Program-made: the position numbers and the translations under genes
The notes under the pieces: model-generated
What the model saw: only the letters and a program-made list of their open reading frames with translations
Told to the model about the DNA's origin: nothing
The model's database searches: none
Assembly: GCA_024397875.1 (NCBI GenBank)
Contig: CP073344.1
Location: 735,001-799,000 of the forward strand
Length of the DNA stretch: 64,000 nt
Direction of reading: 5' to 3'
Source: Amphritea atlantica
GTDB lineage: Bacteria > Pseudomonadota > Gammaproteobacteria > Pseudomonadales > Balneatricaceae
Part shown: piece by piece, positions 26,055 through 35,128 of the stretch
Layout: the number at the start of each line of letters is the position of its first letter
Numbering within the stretch: the stretch's first letter is position 1

Positions 26055-27464
26055 ATGACAGCAGAATATCTCTATCAACAGCTCGAAAGCTGGCTCTTAA
26101 AGGGGATCGAGGAGCAACGCTGGCTGATGGGGGATCGGTTGCCCTCTATCCGGGAGCTCTGCAAACAGCACTCGCTGTCAAAAGCAACCGTCCAGCATGC
26201 GCTGCAGCGGCTTGAAGCGCAGGGCTTGCTGGAAGCCCGGTCTAAAGCGGGTTACTTTGTTGCGCTACATGCCAAAACAGTTAAGGAGCCGATCAGTCGT
26301 TCACGCATCGAGGCTCCCCGGCCGGTAACAGTGAGTGACCTGTTGCTGGATATTATGCGTCGCAGTGCGGCCTTTGACCTGTTACCGGATCTGCATGCAG
26401 GGGAACTGCCTTCGGGAATTGTTACCCTGAACCGCTCAGTCGCCAGAGCGCTACGGCGTCAGCGGGGGGATGATTACCAGTATTATGATACCCCCGCCGG
26501 GGATGTGGGCTTGCGTGAACAGTTGGCCCTGCACCTGTTACGCCGGGGCTGGCAGGTTGATATTGATGAGTTGTGTATTACCTCCGGTTGCCAGCATGCC
26601 CTGTTTCTGGCGCTGATGGCGACCTGCGAAAAGGGTGATGTGGTTGCGGTGGAGTCCCCTGGTTTTTACGGTGTCTTACAGCTGCTCGAACAGTTAGGTC
26701 TTCAGGTTGTTGAGGTACCTACCTCAATCTCTACGGGGATGGATATTGAGGCGCTGGAAGAGGTGCTTAAACGCTGGAAAGTTAAAGCCTGTGTCGTATC
26801 GCCAGCCTTCTCTACCCCGGGTGGTGCGCTGATGCCGAAAGATGCCCGCCAGAGGTTATTAGCGCTGGCGGAACAGCATGATCTCGCCATTATCGAAGAT
26901 GATATCTATGCCGATACCGCTTTGGGGGTGGTGCCTGATCCTTTGAAAGCGTTGGATGAACACAACCGTGTGATCCTCTGTAGCTCATTTTCAAAATCGT
27001 TATCCCGGGACTTGAGGCTGGGCTGGATCTCAGGTGCCCGATGGCATGAGCGGATTATCAAACTGAAACTGGTAACCCAGCTGAGCAGTAGTCGTTATCT
27101 GCAACAAGGGGTTGCCGAGTTTATAGCGGATGGTAGTTTTGGTGCCCATCTTCGCCGTCAGCGCCATGAGTTGCGTGAACGGCGAAACCGGCTGATTGCA
27201 CACCTGCGGGCCTGGCCCGGGGATTTGAGAATAAGCCTGCCGCAGGGGGGCTTATCGGTGTGGGCTGAATTGCCTGAAGGCGTGGATACATTGCAGGCTT
27301 ACCCCGAAGCGCTCGATCGTGGGGTGGTTATTACCCCCGGACCGCTATTCTCTGTATCGGGGCAGTTCCGCAACTGTATGCGCCTCAGTTTTTCCCATCC
27401 ATGGGATAAGCGTCGGGTTGATGCACTTAATCTTTTGTCAGCGGTGTTGGTGCCGCAACGTTAA
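26055..27464 (+). CDS. MocR-type regulator (GntR HTH fused to aminotransferase-like domain)
   Basis: 469 residues from ATG 26055, with AAGGA nine bases upstream; the open frame reaches back to 25890 into ccoG but that part is unlike the family. A winged HTH (about 1-75; GDRLPSIRELCKQHSLSKATVQHAL) precedes a fold-type I PLP domain with SSFSKSLSRDLRLGW carrying the PLP lysine. MocR proteins are PLP-dependent regulators. It probably controls the reductase gene that begins 95 bases downstream; inferred from position. Confidence 0.9.
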   Translation: MTAEYLYQQLESWLLKGIEEQRWLMGDRLPSIRELCKQHSLSKATVQHALQRLEAQGLLEARSKAGYFVALHAKTVKEPISRSRIEAPRPVTVSDLLLDIMRRSAAFDLLPDLHAGELPSGIVTLNRSVARALRRQRGDDYQYYDTPAGDVGLREQLALHLLRRGWQVDIDELCITSGCQHALFLALMATCEKGDVVAVESPGFYGVLQLLEQLGLQVVEVPTSISTGMDIEALEEVLKRWKVKACVVSPAFSTPGGALMPKDARQRLLALAEQHDLAIIEDDIYADTALGVVPDPLKALDEHNRVILCSSFSKSLSRDLRLGWISGARWHERIIKLKLVTQLSSSRYLQQGVAEFIADGSFGAHLRRQRHELRERRNRLIAHLRAWPGDLRISLPQGGLSVWAELPEGVDTLQAYPEALDRGVVITPGPLFSVSGQFRNCMRLSFSHPWDKRRVDALNLLSAVLVPQR

Positions 27465-27559
27465 TCTGTCTCGATTAAAAATAAAAAGATTGAGCCTGTG
27501 TCTGGTTAACACCTCAGTATATTCTGAGCGGCTAAAGTAGCTGAACGAGTACTGATGTT

Positions 27560-29257
27560 GTGTACAGATATGATGAATATGACCGGGCGCTGGTACAGGC
27601 GCGGGTAGGCCAGTTCCGTGATCAGGTGTCTCGACGATTGTCGGGTGATCTGAGTGAAGAGGAGTTTTTACCTCTGCGATTGCAAAACGGACTCTACCTG
27701 CAAAAGCATGCGTATATGCTCAGGGTGGCGAACCCTTATGGCACGCTGTCAGCAGATCAGCTGCGGGTATTAGCTGAAATAGCCACTGAATTTGACCGTG
27801 GTTATGGTCATTTCACTACCCGTCAGAATATGCAGTTTAACTGGATTGAGCTGGAGCAGGTGCCGGATATCCTGCAGTTACTCGCCGATCATGATATGCA
27901 TGCCATCCAGACCTCCGGTAACTGTGTGCGCAACATCACTACTGAGGCGTTTGCCGGAGTGGCTGGTGACGAGGTAATGGACCCCCGTCCTATGGCTGAA
28001 ATCCTCCGGCAGTGGTCTACGGTTAACCCTGAGTTTCTGTTTCTGCCGCGCAAATTTAAGATCGCTATTTCATCCTCGGCATGTGATCGTGCCGCGGTGC
28101 GCGCCCATGATATTGGTCTCTATCTCTATCGGGGTGACAACGGTGAGATGCTGTTGGATGTTATGGCTGGCGGTGGACTTGGCAGAACGCCGATCCTCAA
28201 TGAGCTGGTGAAAAAAGGTCTGCTATGGCAACACGTACTCACCTACACCGAAGCGGTTCTGCGGGTCTATAACCGTTATGGCCGCCGGGATAACAAGTAT
28301 AAGGCGCGCATCAAGATTCTGGTTAAGGCGCTGGGCGTGGACACGTTTGCCAAAGAGGTTGAACGTGAATGGCAGTTGATCAAAGACAGTGACGCCGAGC
28401 TGACAGAGAAAGAGTATCAGCGGGTGGCCGCAGGATTTGAACCACCGGTTTACGAACGACTCGATCTGATTGATCCTGAATATGGGGCCTGGCTGGCCCG
28501 TGATCCTCAATTTGGTTTATGGGTTCAGCGCAATACCCAGCCCCATAAAGTGGTTGGTTATGCCTCGGTGATATTGTCAACCAAGCCTGGCAGCAGTGCG
28601 CCTCCCGGGGATGTTACCGGTGAGCAGATGAACGCGGTCGCTGATCTGGCAGAGCACTATGGCTTCGGTGAGATCCGCGTGTCCCATGAGCAGAACCTGG
28701 TGCTGCCGGATATCCGTAAACAGGATCTTTATCCGTTATGGAAAAAACTGACAGAAATTAACCTGGCGAAGCCGAATGTGGGTTTGCTGACTGATGTGAT
28801 TGCCTGCCCCGGTGGTGATTACTGTGCTCTGGCGAACACCCGTTCACTGCCAGTCACCCGTGCCATTCAGGACCGTTTTGATAACATCGATTTCCTCCAT
28901 GATCTGGGTGAGCTGACGCTGAATATCTCCGGCTGTGTCAACGCCTGTGGTCATCATCACATCGGCAACATCGGTATCCTCGGGGTGGATAAAAATGGTG
29001 AGGAGTTTTTCCAGATAACCATTGGTGGTGCTCAGGGAAAGAACAGTTCCCTGGGTAAAGTGATTGGCCGCGCTTTCAGGGCAGAAGAGGTGCCAGAAGC
29101 GATAAACCGCTTGCTGCAGACCTATCTGGACTATCGTGAAGCGGAAGAATCCTTTATCGAAACAGTCAGCCGGATCGGCCTTGACCCCTTCAAAGAACGG
29201 GTTTATCAGGCGCAAACTGATGCTGTACAGATAAAGCTTGAGGAGGCCTCCGCATGA
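27560..29257 (+). CDS. cysI: Siroheme sulfite/nitrite reductase hemoprotein (CysI type)
   Basis: 565 residues with two ferredoxin-like half domains and two siroheme/4Fe-4S domains. The cluster ligands are Cys416 and Cys422 (CPGGDYC) and Cys459 and Cys463 (GCVNACGHHH); RNITTEA and FLPRKFKIA are siroheme-binding segments. It reduces sulfite to sulfide (or nitrite to ammonia). The start is GTG 27560, giving the family's MYRYDEYD beginning. It overlaps the DUF934 gene by four bases, a pairing typical of assimilatory sulfite reduction in Pseudomonas and relatives, which favours sulfite. Confidence 0.9.
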   Translation: MYRYDEYDRALVQARVGQFRDQVSRRLSGDLSEEEFLPLRLQNGLYLQKHAYMLRVANPYGTLSADQLRVLAEIATEFDRGYGHFTTRQNMQFNWIELEQVPDILQLLADHDMHAIQTSGNCVRNITTEAFAGVAGDEVMDPRPMAEILRQWSTVNPEFLFLPRKFKIAISSSACDRAAVRAHDIGLYLYRGDNGEMLLDVMAGGGLGRTPILNELVKKGLLWQHVLTYTEAVLRVYNRYGRRDNKYKARIKILVKALGVDTFAKEVEREWQLIKDSDAELTEKEYQRVAAGFEPPVYERLDLIDPEYGAWLARDPQFGLWVQRNTQPHKVVGYASVILSTKPGSSAPPGDVTGEQMNAVADLAEHYGFGEIRVSHEQNLVLPDIRKQDLYPLWKKLTEINLAKPNVGLLTDVIACPGGDYCALANTRSLPVTRAIQDRFDNIDFLHDLGELTLNISGCVNACGHHHIGNIGILGVDKNGEEFFQITIGGAQGKNSSLGKVIGRAFRAEEVPEAINRLLQTYLDYREAEESFIETVSRIGLDPFKERVYQAQTDAVQIKLEEASA

Positions 29258-29751
29258 AAAACACCATTGCTACGGTGAACGGTGTGTCTGTTGTTCTGCA
29301 TGATGATCTCTGGTCGATGCCGGGGGAAGATGAGACCGATAACCGCGATTATCAGATCGTATCACTTGAGCGCCTGCAGGCGCTGGATGAGTCTGGTCAA
29401 AGATTGCAGGGGCACTTCGGTGTGCTGCTTCATCCGGAGGATGACCCTGATGTGCTGCAGCCCTGGCTTGACTCTCTGCCTTTGATCGCACTTCAGTTCC
29501 CCCGCTTCAGTGATGGTCGTGCTTATAGTCAGGCCTATCTGCTGCGCGCACGCCATGGTTTCGAAGGTGAGTTGCGTGCCGTTGGTGATGTCTTAAGGGA
29601 TCAGTTAGCGGCGATGCGTCACTGTGGTTTCAGCTCCTTTGCTATCCGTGAAGATAAGTCTGCTGAGGAAGCGCTAAAAGGTTTCGAAGTGTTTGATCTG
29701 ATCTATGCCCGCTCGGTATCAACGCCACAGCCGCTGTTCCGGCGTCGCTAA
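29254..29751 (+). CDS. DUF934 family protein, partner of CysI
   Basis: 165 residues. FSDGRAYSQAYLLRARHGF and GELRAVGDVLRDQLAAMRHCGFSSF are the DUF934 signatures. The gene overlaps cysI at ATGA, so translation is coupled. DUF934 proteins accompany CysI in many proteobacteria, and a role in electron delivery or reductase maturation is inferred from that linkage. No cofactor motif is visible. Confidence 0.9.
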   Translation: MKNTIATVNGVSVVLHDDLWSMPGEDETDNRDYQIVSLERLQALDESGQRLQGHFGVLLHPEDDPDVLQPWLDSLPLIALQFPRFSDGRAYSQAYLLRARHGFEGELRAVGDVLRDQLAAMRHCGFSSFAIREDKSAEEALKGFEVFDLIYARSVSTPQPLFRRR

Positions 29752-30165
29752 ACTGCGTTCCATCAGGGTTGTCAGGCGCCAGAAATGGTTACTGATAACT
29801 CACTGAATTCCCGGTTTTGTTTAACTTTCCGACCCCGGGCAACGGGCTGCGATATTTTAAGATATCGCTGAATTTTTTGTAACCGGTTTACTGCCTATCG
29901 GTAGCATCGAACAGGTCTGGTTGGCGTCACCTTTCAAACTGAACTCTTGGATAAGTTCTTAGATGAGTTCTATCGATAAGTTCTATCGATAAGTTCTTTA
30001 TAAGAACCCTGTTTATGCATAACTGTTTTGATAGTGCTGGTGGAGGCTAGCGGTTTCATCGCTCAGGCATAAATTCAGATGACAGAACTCTCAGCAATTT
30101 AACTGATAGCTAACCCGTTAACTGGAAAGCCAAATAAAGATCTGGCGGAAAATCTCGTTGAAACG
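29752..30165. other. Intergenic region between convergent genes
   Basis: A hairpin GCGATAT-N6-ATATCGC (29849-29868) with a following T-rich run probably ends the cysI transcript. A 13-base tandem repeat lies at 29949-30000 (listed separately). No gene is seen. Confidence 0.55.
29949..30000 (+). repeat. Tandem repeat, four 13-base units
   Basis: Four consecutive units of consensus GATAAGTTCTATC start at 29949, 29962, 29975 and 29988; the middle units differ from each other at one base, and TAAGAAC follows directly. The function is unknown; the tract is a possible slippage site or operator array. Confidence 0.75.
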
Positions 30166-31179
30166 CTATTCGTTATAGATACTCCGGTACTCCGATGGAC
30201 TCATACCGAAATACTTGCGAAATGCCTTGCTGAAGTGGGTCATATCATTGAAACCACAGGCATAGGCAAATGAGGACAGGCTATTGCCTGCGTTGACCGG
30301 GTTCTTTAGCAGAGTAGCGACCCTCTCCACCCGTCGTTGCCAGATGTAGCGGCTTAAAGAGGTGTTTTCCGCCTCAAGCAGCTGATTAATATATCGGGTC
30401 GACATGCGCATCGCTTCGGCAACCCGGGTTGGACACAGATCCGGATCATGCAGGTTGGCTTCAATAAAGGCGCGTATACGTAACAGAGAGGCCACCTTTG
30501 AGTTCGATAGTGGCGCTTCATAGTTGCTCAGATGTTCGCCGATCAGTGTGCTGATCAGCTCCGCGAGATTCAATGCCACCTTCTCTGAGGTTATTTTATC
30601 AAACTGTGGTCGCTGCTGTGCCAGTTGCAGAATATAGTTCTGTACCAAAGGATAGAGTTGACTGGAGTGAGACAGGTTGTAGGCAACCAGTCTGTCTGCG
30701 CCGGAGATATTGCGGTTGATCATATGCCTGGGGATCTGCACCGATGTCAGGTGAAACGGTTGATCAAAATTTAACTCATAGGGGCGATCGGCACTACAGA
30801 ACCATCCCATACCGTTATTTAATCGGGCTGACCTGCCATCTTGTGAGGCATCACATCTGCCTGTCTGCAACAGATTAAATACGAATGCATCTGAGTCGGA
30901 CTTTCTGACACTCGATAATGTCCGCAGGGCAACGTGGGGTGTCGCTCTGATATCAGACAGTTGTATCTCGTCGATCCTTGTCCAGCGCAGTGCACCTTCG
31001 AATGTACCGTTTGCTTCAACAGTGAAATCCAGTGGCGCAACTCTGTCACAGACGACCTCTTTCCAGAAGTCTAATTTTTCTGAGCCCTTCTGGTTATCGG
31101 TGGTAAACACTGAACTCTGATTACTGGTTCTTCCATCTATGTCCGTATTGTTTTTATGGTAAGACAATGGATGCGCCAT
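30166..31179 (-). CDS. AraC family regulator (NitR-like)
   Basis: 337 residues: an AraC-binding-like N-terminal domain (about 30-210) and a C-terminal pair of helix-turn-helix motifs with CGFNDMTHFSKAFRKYFGMSP. GGAGG precedes the ATG. It is divergent from the ABC transporter-nitrilase operon. AraC regulators of this domain type activate nitrilase and aldoxime dehydratase genes in other bacteria (NitR), so nitriles or aldoximes are likely effectors; inferred. Confidence 0.87.
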   Translation of the reverse strand: MAHPLSYHKNNTDIDGRTSNQSSVFTTDNQKGSEKLDFWKEVVCDRVAPLDFTVEANGTFEGALRWTRIDEIQLSDIRATPHVALRTLSSVRKSDSDAFVFNLLQTGRCDASQDGRSARLNNGMGWFCSADRPYELNFDQPFHLTSVQIPRHMINRNISGADRLVAYNLSHSSQLYPLVQNYILQLAQQRPQFDKITSEKVALNLAELISTLIGEHLSNYEAPLSNSKVASLLRIRAFIEANLHDPDLCPTRVAEAMRMSTRYINQLLEAENTSLSRYIWQRRVERVATLLKNPVNAGNSLSSFAYACGFNDMTHFSKAFRKYFGMSPSEYRSIYNE

Positions 31180-31499
31180 TTTTACTCCTCCGGAATGCTA
31201 AGTGCTATGAGCAGCTAAGCATATATTTTGGTTTGTATACGTCCTCTTAATGCAATATCCATTCCCCGATTAGGGACTTATGACGGTTCTATTGATAAAT
31301 ATCATACCTTTCATGTTAGTTTAAAAGCCCATTTCCGGCCTGGCAAATGTTTAATTCCCGCTCAGCCAAGAGTGCCGTTCTGACCAAGAAAACTCTCCGG
31401 GCTGCACAAGATCCGTTTTGAACTCAGGTGTAGCTTAATAGACATCAGGTGGAGCAAATAGCCCCATTCAGAGAGTTAAACAGATCGGAGTGAGCAGGA
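31180..31499. promoter_or_regulatory. Divergent control region, araC-type gene / nitrile operon
   Basis: 320 bases without a gene, shared by the two divergent transcripts. GGAG-type ribosome sites lie at both edges (ACTCCTCC read from the minus strand, and GGAGTGAG before 31500). I did not find convincing direct repeats for an AraC operator. Confidence 0.5.
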
Positions 31500-32792
31500 A
31501 TGAAGCACAATAATAAAGAAAAATTGCAAAGCCGCCCTGCAATAGGGCGTCGTTACTTCCTAAAGTCAGCTGCGGCCCTGGCGGTTGCCGCATCTATGAT
31601 GAGTCCACTGGATGCGATGGCATCATCAGATGTTATCAAAATTGGTTATGTCAGTCCTCAGTCAGGGCCATTTTCACCGTTTGCAGAAGCAGATGAATTC
31701 ATTATTGATCAGGTACGCGGCCTGCTTGCAGATGGCCTGACCATCAGTGGCAAACACTACGATGTTGAGATTCTGGTACGTGATGACCAGAGCAGTCCGG
31801 ATCGTGCGTCTAACCAGGCTGCGGATCTGATCAATGCTGAAGAGGTGGATCTGATGCTGTCTCAGGTATCGATCGGTCCAAATGTCCCACAGCAATGTGA
31901 GCTAAATGGCGTTCCCAGCATCAGCACGATGGGGCCTTGGGAAGCGTGGATGTTTCCGATGGGGGGGAAACCTGATGTGGGTTTCCAATCTGCATTTCAT
32001 TTCTTCTGGGGTGTTGCAGATATCGCCGAGGTGTATACCGGTCTCTGGAACTCTATTCCGACGAACAAGAAGGTAGGCATGGTCTGGTCAAATGACGTGC
32101 CGGGGATGGCGCTGGGTGATGCCGATCACGGCATGCCAGCGGTGTTTAAGACAGCGGATTTTGAGCTTCATGAGGTGGGTAAATTCCCGTTAGGGGCGGA
32201 TGACTTTACCGCTCATATTCAGGCCTTTAAAAAGGATGGGGTTGAGATCGTTACCGGTCTGTTCAGCCCGTCTGAGTGGGCCTCCTTTGTTGCCCAGAGC
32301 GCCCAGATGGGCTTTAAGCCAAAAGTGATGACTCCCGCTAAAGCGCTGCTGTTTCCCTCTGGCGTTGCTGCTCTGGGTAAGTCCGCAGACCGTATGTCCA
32401 CTGAGATCTGGTGGTCCCCCGCGTATCCCTTCAGCTCAAGCCTGACCGGTCAGTCTGCGGCGGAGCTGGCTGCAAATTATCAGGCTGAAACCGGGCGTAG
32501 CTGGACTCAGCCAATCGGAGTGGTACACGCCCTGTTTGAGGTGGGTATTCAGGCACTCAAACTCAGTGGTGACCCGAAAGACCCCGAGGCGGTGGCGAAT
32601 GCTATCCGTACCCTGCAGCTGGACACTGTTATAGGCAAGCTCGATTTCGGTCATGGCCCGGCGAAGAACGTATCCAGTATGCGGGTTGCGGGTGGCCAGT
32701 GGCGGTTAGAGGGTGGTAAGCCTGAGATCTATGTCACAGATAATAAAACCGCGCCGGAAATTGCCATCGAACGACCATTCGAAGCGCTTTGA
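31500..32792 (+). CDS. ABC transporter substrate-binding protein with twin-arginine signal
   Basis: 430 residues. GRRYFLKSAAALAVAASMM (about 16-34) is a twin-arginine signal with RRxFLK. The mature protein is a type 1 periplasmic binding fold of the Liv/amide/urea group (IKIGYVSPQSGPFSPFA...). Tat export suggests folding before export. It is the first gene of an operon running to the nitrilase; the ligand is probably a nitrile or the amide/acid derived from it. Confidence 0.88.
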   Translation: MKHNNKEKLQSRPAIGRRYFLKSAAALAVAASMMSPLDAMASSDVIKIGYVSPQSGPFSPFAEADEFIIDQVRGLLADGLTISGKHYDVEILVRDDQSSPDRASNQAADLINAEEVDLMLSQVSIGPNVPQQCELNGVPSISTMGPWEAWMFPMGGKPDVGFQSAFHFFWGVADIAEVYTGLWNSIPTNKKVGMVWSNDVPGMALGDADHGMPAVFKTADFELHEVGKFPLGADDFTAHIQAFKKDGVEIVTGLFSPSEWASFVAQSAQMGFKPKVMTPAKALLFPSGVAALGKSADRMSTEIWWSPAYPFSSSLTGQSAAELAANYQAETGRSWTQPIGVVHALFEVGIQALKLSGDPKDPEAVANAIRTLQLDTVIGKLDFGHGPAKNVSSMRVAGGQWRLEGGKPEIYVTDNKTAPEIAIERPFEAL

Positions 32793-32804
32793 TTGCAGGG
32801 TGGG

Positions 32805-33581
32805 ATGATGATTTTAGAGATGGGTGATATCCGTAAGGCGTATGGGAAAAATGTGGTTATTCCCGGCTTGAGCCTTACGGTCAATGAAGGTGAGTTTGTC
32901 GGCGTTATCGGGCCTAACGGAGCAGGTAAATCAACCCTGTTTGGTGTTATTTCCGGTGAGCATGTGGCGGATAGCGGCTCTATTCAGATGGCGGGGGAGG
33001 ATATCTCCGGACTTGATGCAGCGGCACGCTGTCACCGGGGAATTGCACGGACATTCCAGATTCCCCAACCCTTTCTGGGGTTGTCAGTTTATGAAAATAC
33101 CCTGGTATCGGCCACGTTTGGTGCCGGTCTGCACGGTGATGAGGCGCGCGAGTCTGCTCGCGCTGCATTGCTTAAGACCGGTTTGCTGAAACTAGCCAAT
33201 AATGGGGCGGATTCTCTGACCCTGCTGCAACGGAAACGCCTCGAACTGGCGCGTGCAATCGCGACACAACCGCGTCTGTTACTGTTGGATGAGGTTGCTG
33301 GTGGGCTTACGGATGCCGAGGTTGGCGAGTTACTGGAGTTGATTGTGTCGATCAATCAAAGCGGTGTCACCGTGCTCTGGATTGAACACCTGGTGCATGC
33401 GCTGGTTTCGGTAGCTGAACGACTGGTGGTATTGGCAGAGGGGCGGATTGTTGCCGACGGTATTCCGAAAGAGGTGCTCGATGTGCCTGCGGTGCGTGAA
33501 ACCTACCTCGGTTCTGATCTTGAAGATGAAGAAGCGGACGCTGTGGTAGCCCAGGCGGGAGGTGATGATGTTAGAGGTTAA
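32805..33581 (+). CDS. Branched-chain-type ABC transporter ATPase (LivG-like)
   Basis: 258 residues from ATG 32805, after a GGGTGGG ribosome site; TTG 32793 is the earliest in-frame alternative. Walker A GPNGAGKST (36-44), Walker B LLLLDEVAGGL, and H-loop IEHLVHAL. The ABC signature is degenerate: the usual LSYGQ or LSGGQ is LTLLQRKRLELARA. Partner of the following LivF-like ATPase, whose signature is canonical. Confidence 0.9.
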   Translation: MMILEMGDIRKAYGKNVVIPGLSLTVNEGEFVGVIGPNGAGKSTLFGVISGEHVADSGSIQMAGEDISGLDAAARCHRGIARTFQIPQPFLGLSVYENTLVSATFGAGLHGDEARESARAALLKTGLLKLANNGADSLTLLQRKRLELARAIATQPRLLLLDEVAGGLTDAEVGELLELIVSINQSGVTVLWIEHLVHALVSVAERLVVLAEGRIVADGIPKEVLDVPAVRETYLGSDLEDEEADAVVAQAGGDDVRG

Positions 33582-34260
33582 CAGCCTGTCGGCGTATTAC
33601 GGCCTGTTTCAGGCGTTGTTCGATGTCGACCTGAGGGTGGAAGAGGGTGAGTGTATCTCCCTGATCGGCGCTAACGGAGCGGGTAAAACCACCCTGATGC
33701 GCACACTGGTTGGCGCGCTAAAGGTCGATAGCGCAAGTGTACTGTTTGAAGGTCGGCCGGTTGGGGGGCAGTCTGAACGTCAGCAACTTGCCCGGGGAGT
33801 CACTCTGGTGCCGGAAGGACGGCGGCTGTTTCCCAGTCTGACGGTACGGGAAAACATCGAACTTGCGCAGCATCACGGACGTCCCGGTAAGTGGGATACC
33901 GAGCTGCTGTTTCAGGAGCTGCCTGCGCTGGCAGAGCTGCAGAACCGCATGTCCACGGAGTTGTCCGGTGGTCAGCAACAGCTGGTGGCAATCTCCCGTG
34001 CACTGGTAACCAATCCCCGCTTACTGCTGTGCGATGAGATCTCGCTCGGTTTGTCTCCCTATGCCGTGGATGAGGTCTATCGCTTGCTGAACAGGGCGCG
34101 TAAAGACGGCATGTCAGTGGTGCTGGTTGAGCAAAATGTACAGCGTGCGCTGGCTGAAGCGGATCGTTTCTACTGTATACAGAAAGGGCGTGTGGTGCTC
34201 GATGGTCCGGCCGCTGATGCCGACCATCATGCGGTTGCTAACGCCTACTTTGGAGTTTGA
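33568..34260 (+). CDS. Branched-chain-type ABC transporter ATPase (LivF-like)
   Basis: About 231 residues. GTG 33562, ATG 33565 and ATG 33568 are all in frame; GGGAGG at 33557-33562 favours 33568. Walker A GANGAGKTT, signature LSGGQQQ, Walker B LLLCDEISLGLSP. It overlaps the LivG-like gene and is followed one base later by the permease gene. Forms a heterodimer with the LivG-like protein. Confidence 0.92.
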   Translation: MLEVNSLSAYYGLFQALFDVDLRVEEGECISLIGANGAGKTTLMRTLVGALKVDSASVLFEGRPVGGQSERQQLARGVTLVPEGRRLFPSLTVRENIELAQHHGRPGKWDTELLFQELPALAELQNRMSTELSGGQQQLVAISRALVTNPRLLLCDEISLGLSPYAVDEVYRLLNRARKDGMSVVLVEQNVQRALAEADRFYCIQKGRVVLDGPAADADHHAVANAYFGV

Positions 34261-34261
34261 T

Positions 34262-35128
34262 ATGCTGGTTTTTATCGAAACTTTGATTAATGGCCTGTTA
34301 CTCGGGGCGCTCTATGCGCTGTTTGGTATGGGGTTGAGCCTGAGCCTCGGGGTGATGCGGATGATCAATATCGCCCACGGCGACTTTATTGTTCTGGGCG
34401 CTTATCTCTCAAGCGTTATTGTCATGAGCACTGATCTTGGACCGCTGGCCTCTTTACTGGTGCTGCTGCCTCTGATGTTTGTGATTGGCTGGTTGTTGCA
34501 GGTTGTGCTGTTTAATCGCGTCGTCGGCAGGGATCCGCTCTCGCCGCTGCTGCTGACCTTTGGTCTGTCGATTGTGATTCAGAACCTGTTACAGGAGGGG
34601 TTCAGTGCCGATACCCGCAGTCTGCCTGCCGGTGATCTGGCGCTTCAGGGTGTCGAACTCGGCGGTATGAGTATCGGTGTTCTGCCGTTGATCTCGGCGG
34701 TGATCAGTATCGCCGTGTTCTGGTTTATCAACCGTCTGATCCACCGCTCCCCTGTGGGGGCTGCTGTAAGGGCCGTGGCTGATGATCAGGAAACCGCCCG
34801 CCTGGTGGGGGTGAATGACAAACGTCTGTTCGCCTATATGACCGGATTAATTCTGGTGACAGTGGGTATCGCCTCGGTACTTTACGGCATGCGCACACCG
34901 TTCTCTCCGGCATCGGGGCCTGAGCGTCTGATCTTTTCCTTTGAAGCAGTCGTGCTGGGTGGGCTGGGTAATCTCTGGGGAACCTTTATGGGTGGTCTGA
35001 TTATTGGCGTATCTCAGCTGTTTGGAGCCCGGATTGATACCGGTCTTGGGCCCTTTTTTGGTCATCTGGTATTTCTGCTGGCGTTGATTGCCCGCCCACA
35101 GGGCCTGTTTAAAGGGGGTAAATCATGA
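34262..35128 (+). CDS. Branched-chain-type ABC permease (LivH-like)
   Basis: 288 residues from ATG 34262, starting one base after the LivF stop; the open frame extends back to 34127 inside the previous gene. About eight membrane helices; INGLLLGALYALFGMGLSL and MRMINIAHGDFIVLGAY are family hallmarks, and the EAA-like loop is near VRAVADDQETARLVGV. It overlaps the next permease by four bases. Confidence 0.93.
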   Translation: MLVFIETLINGLLLGALYALFGMGLSLSLGVMRMINIAHGDFIVLGAYLSSVIVMSTDLGPLASLLVLLPLMFVIGWLLQVVLFNRVVGRDPLSPLLLTFGLSIVIQNLLQEGFSADTRSLPAGDLALQGVELGGMSIGVLPLISAVISIAVFWFINRLIHRSPVGAAVRAVADDQETARLVGVNDKRLFAYMTGLILVTVGIASVLYGMRTPFSPASGPERLIFSFEAVVLGGLGNLWGTFMGGLIIGVSQLFGARIDTGLGPFFGHLVFLLALIARPQGLFKGGKS

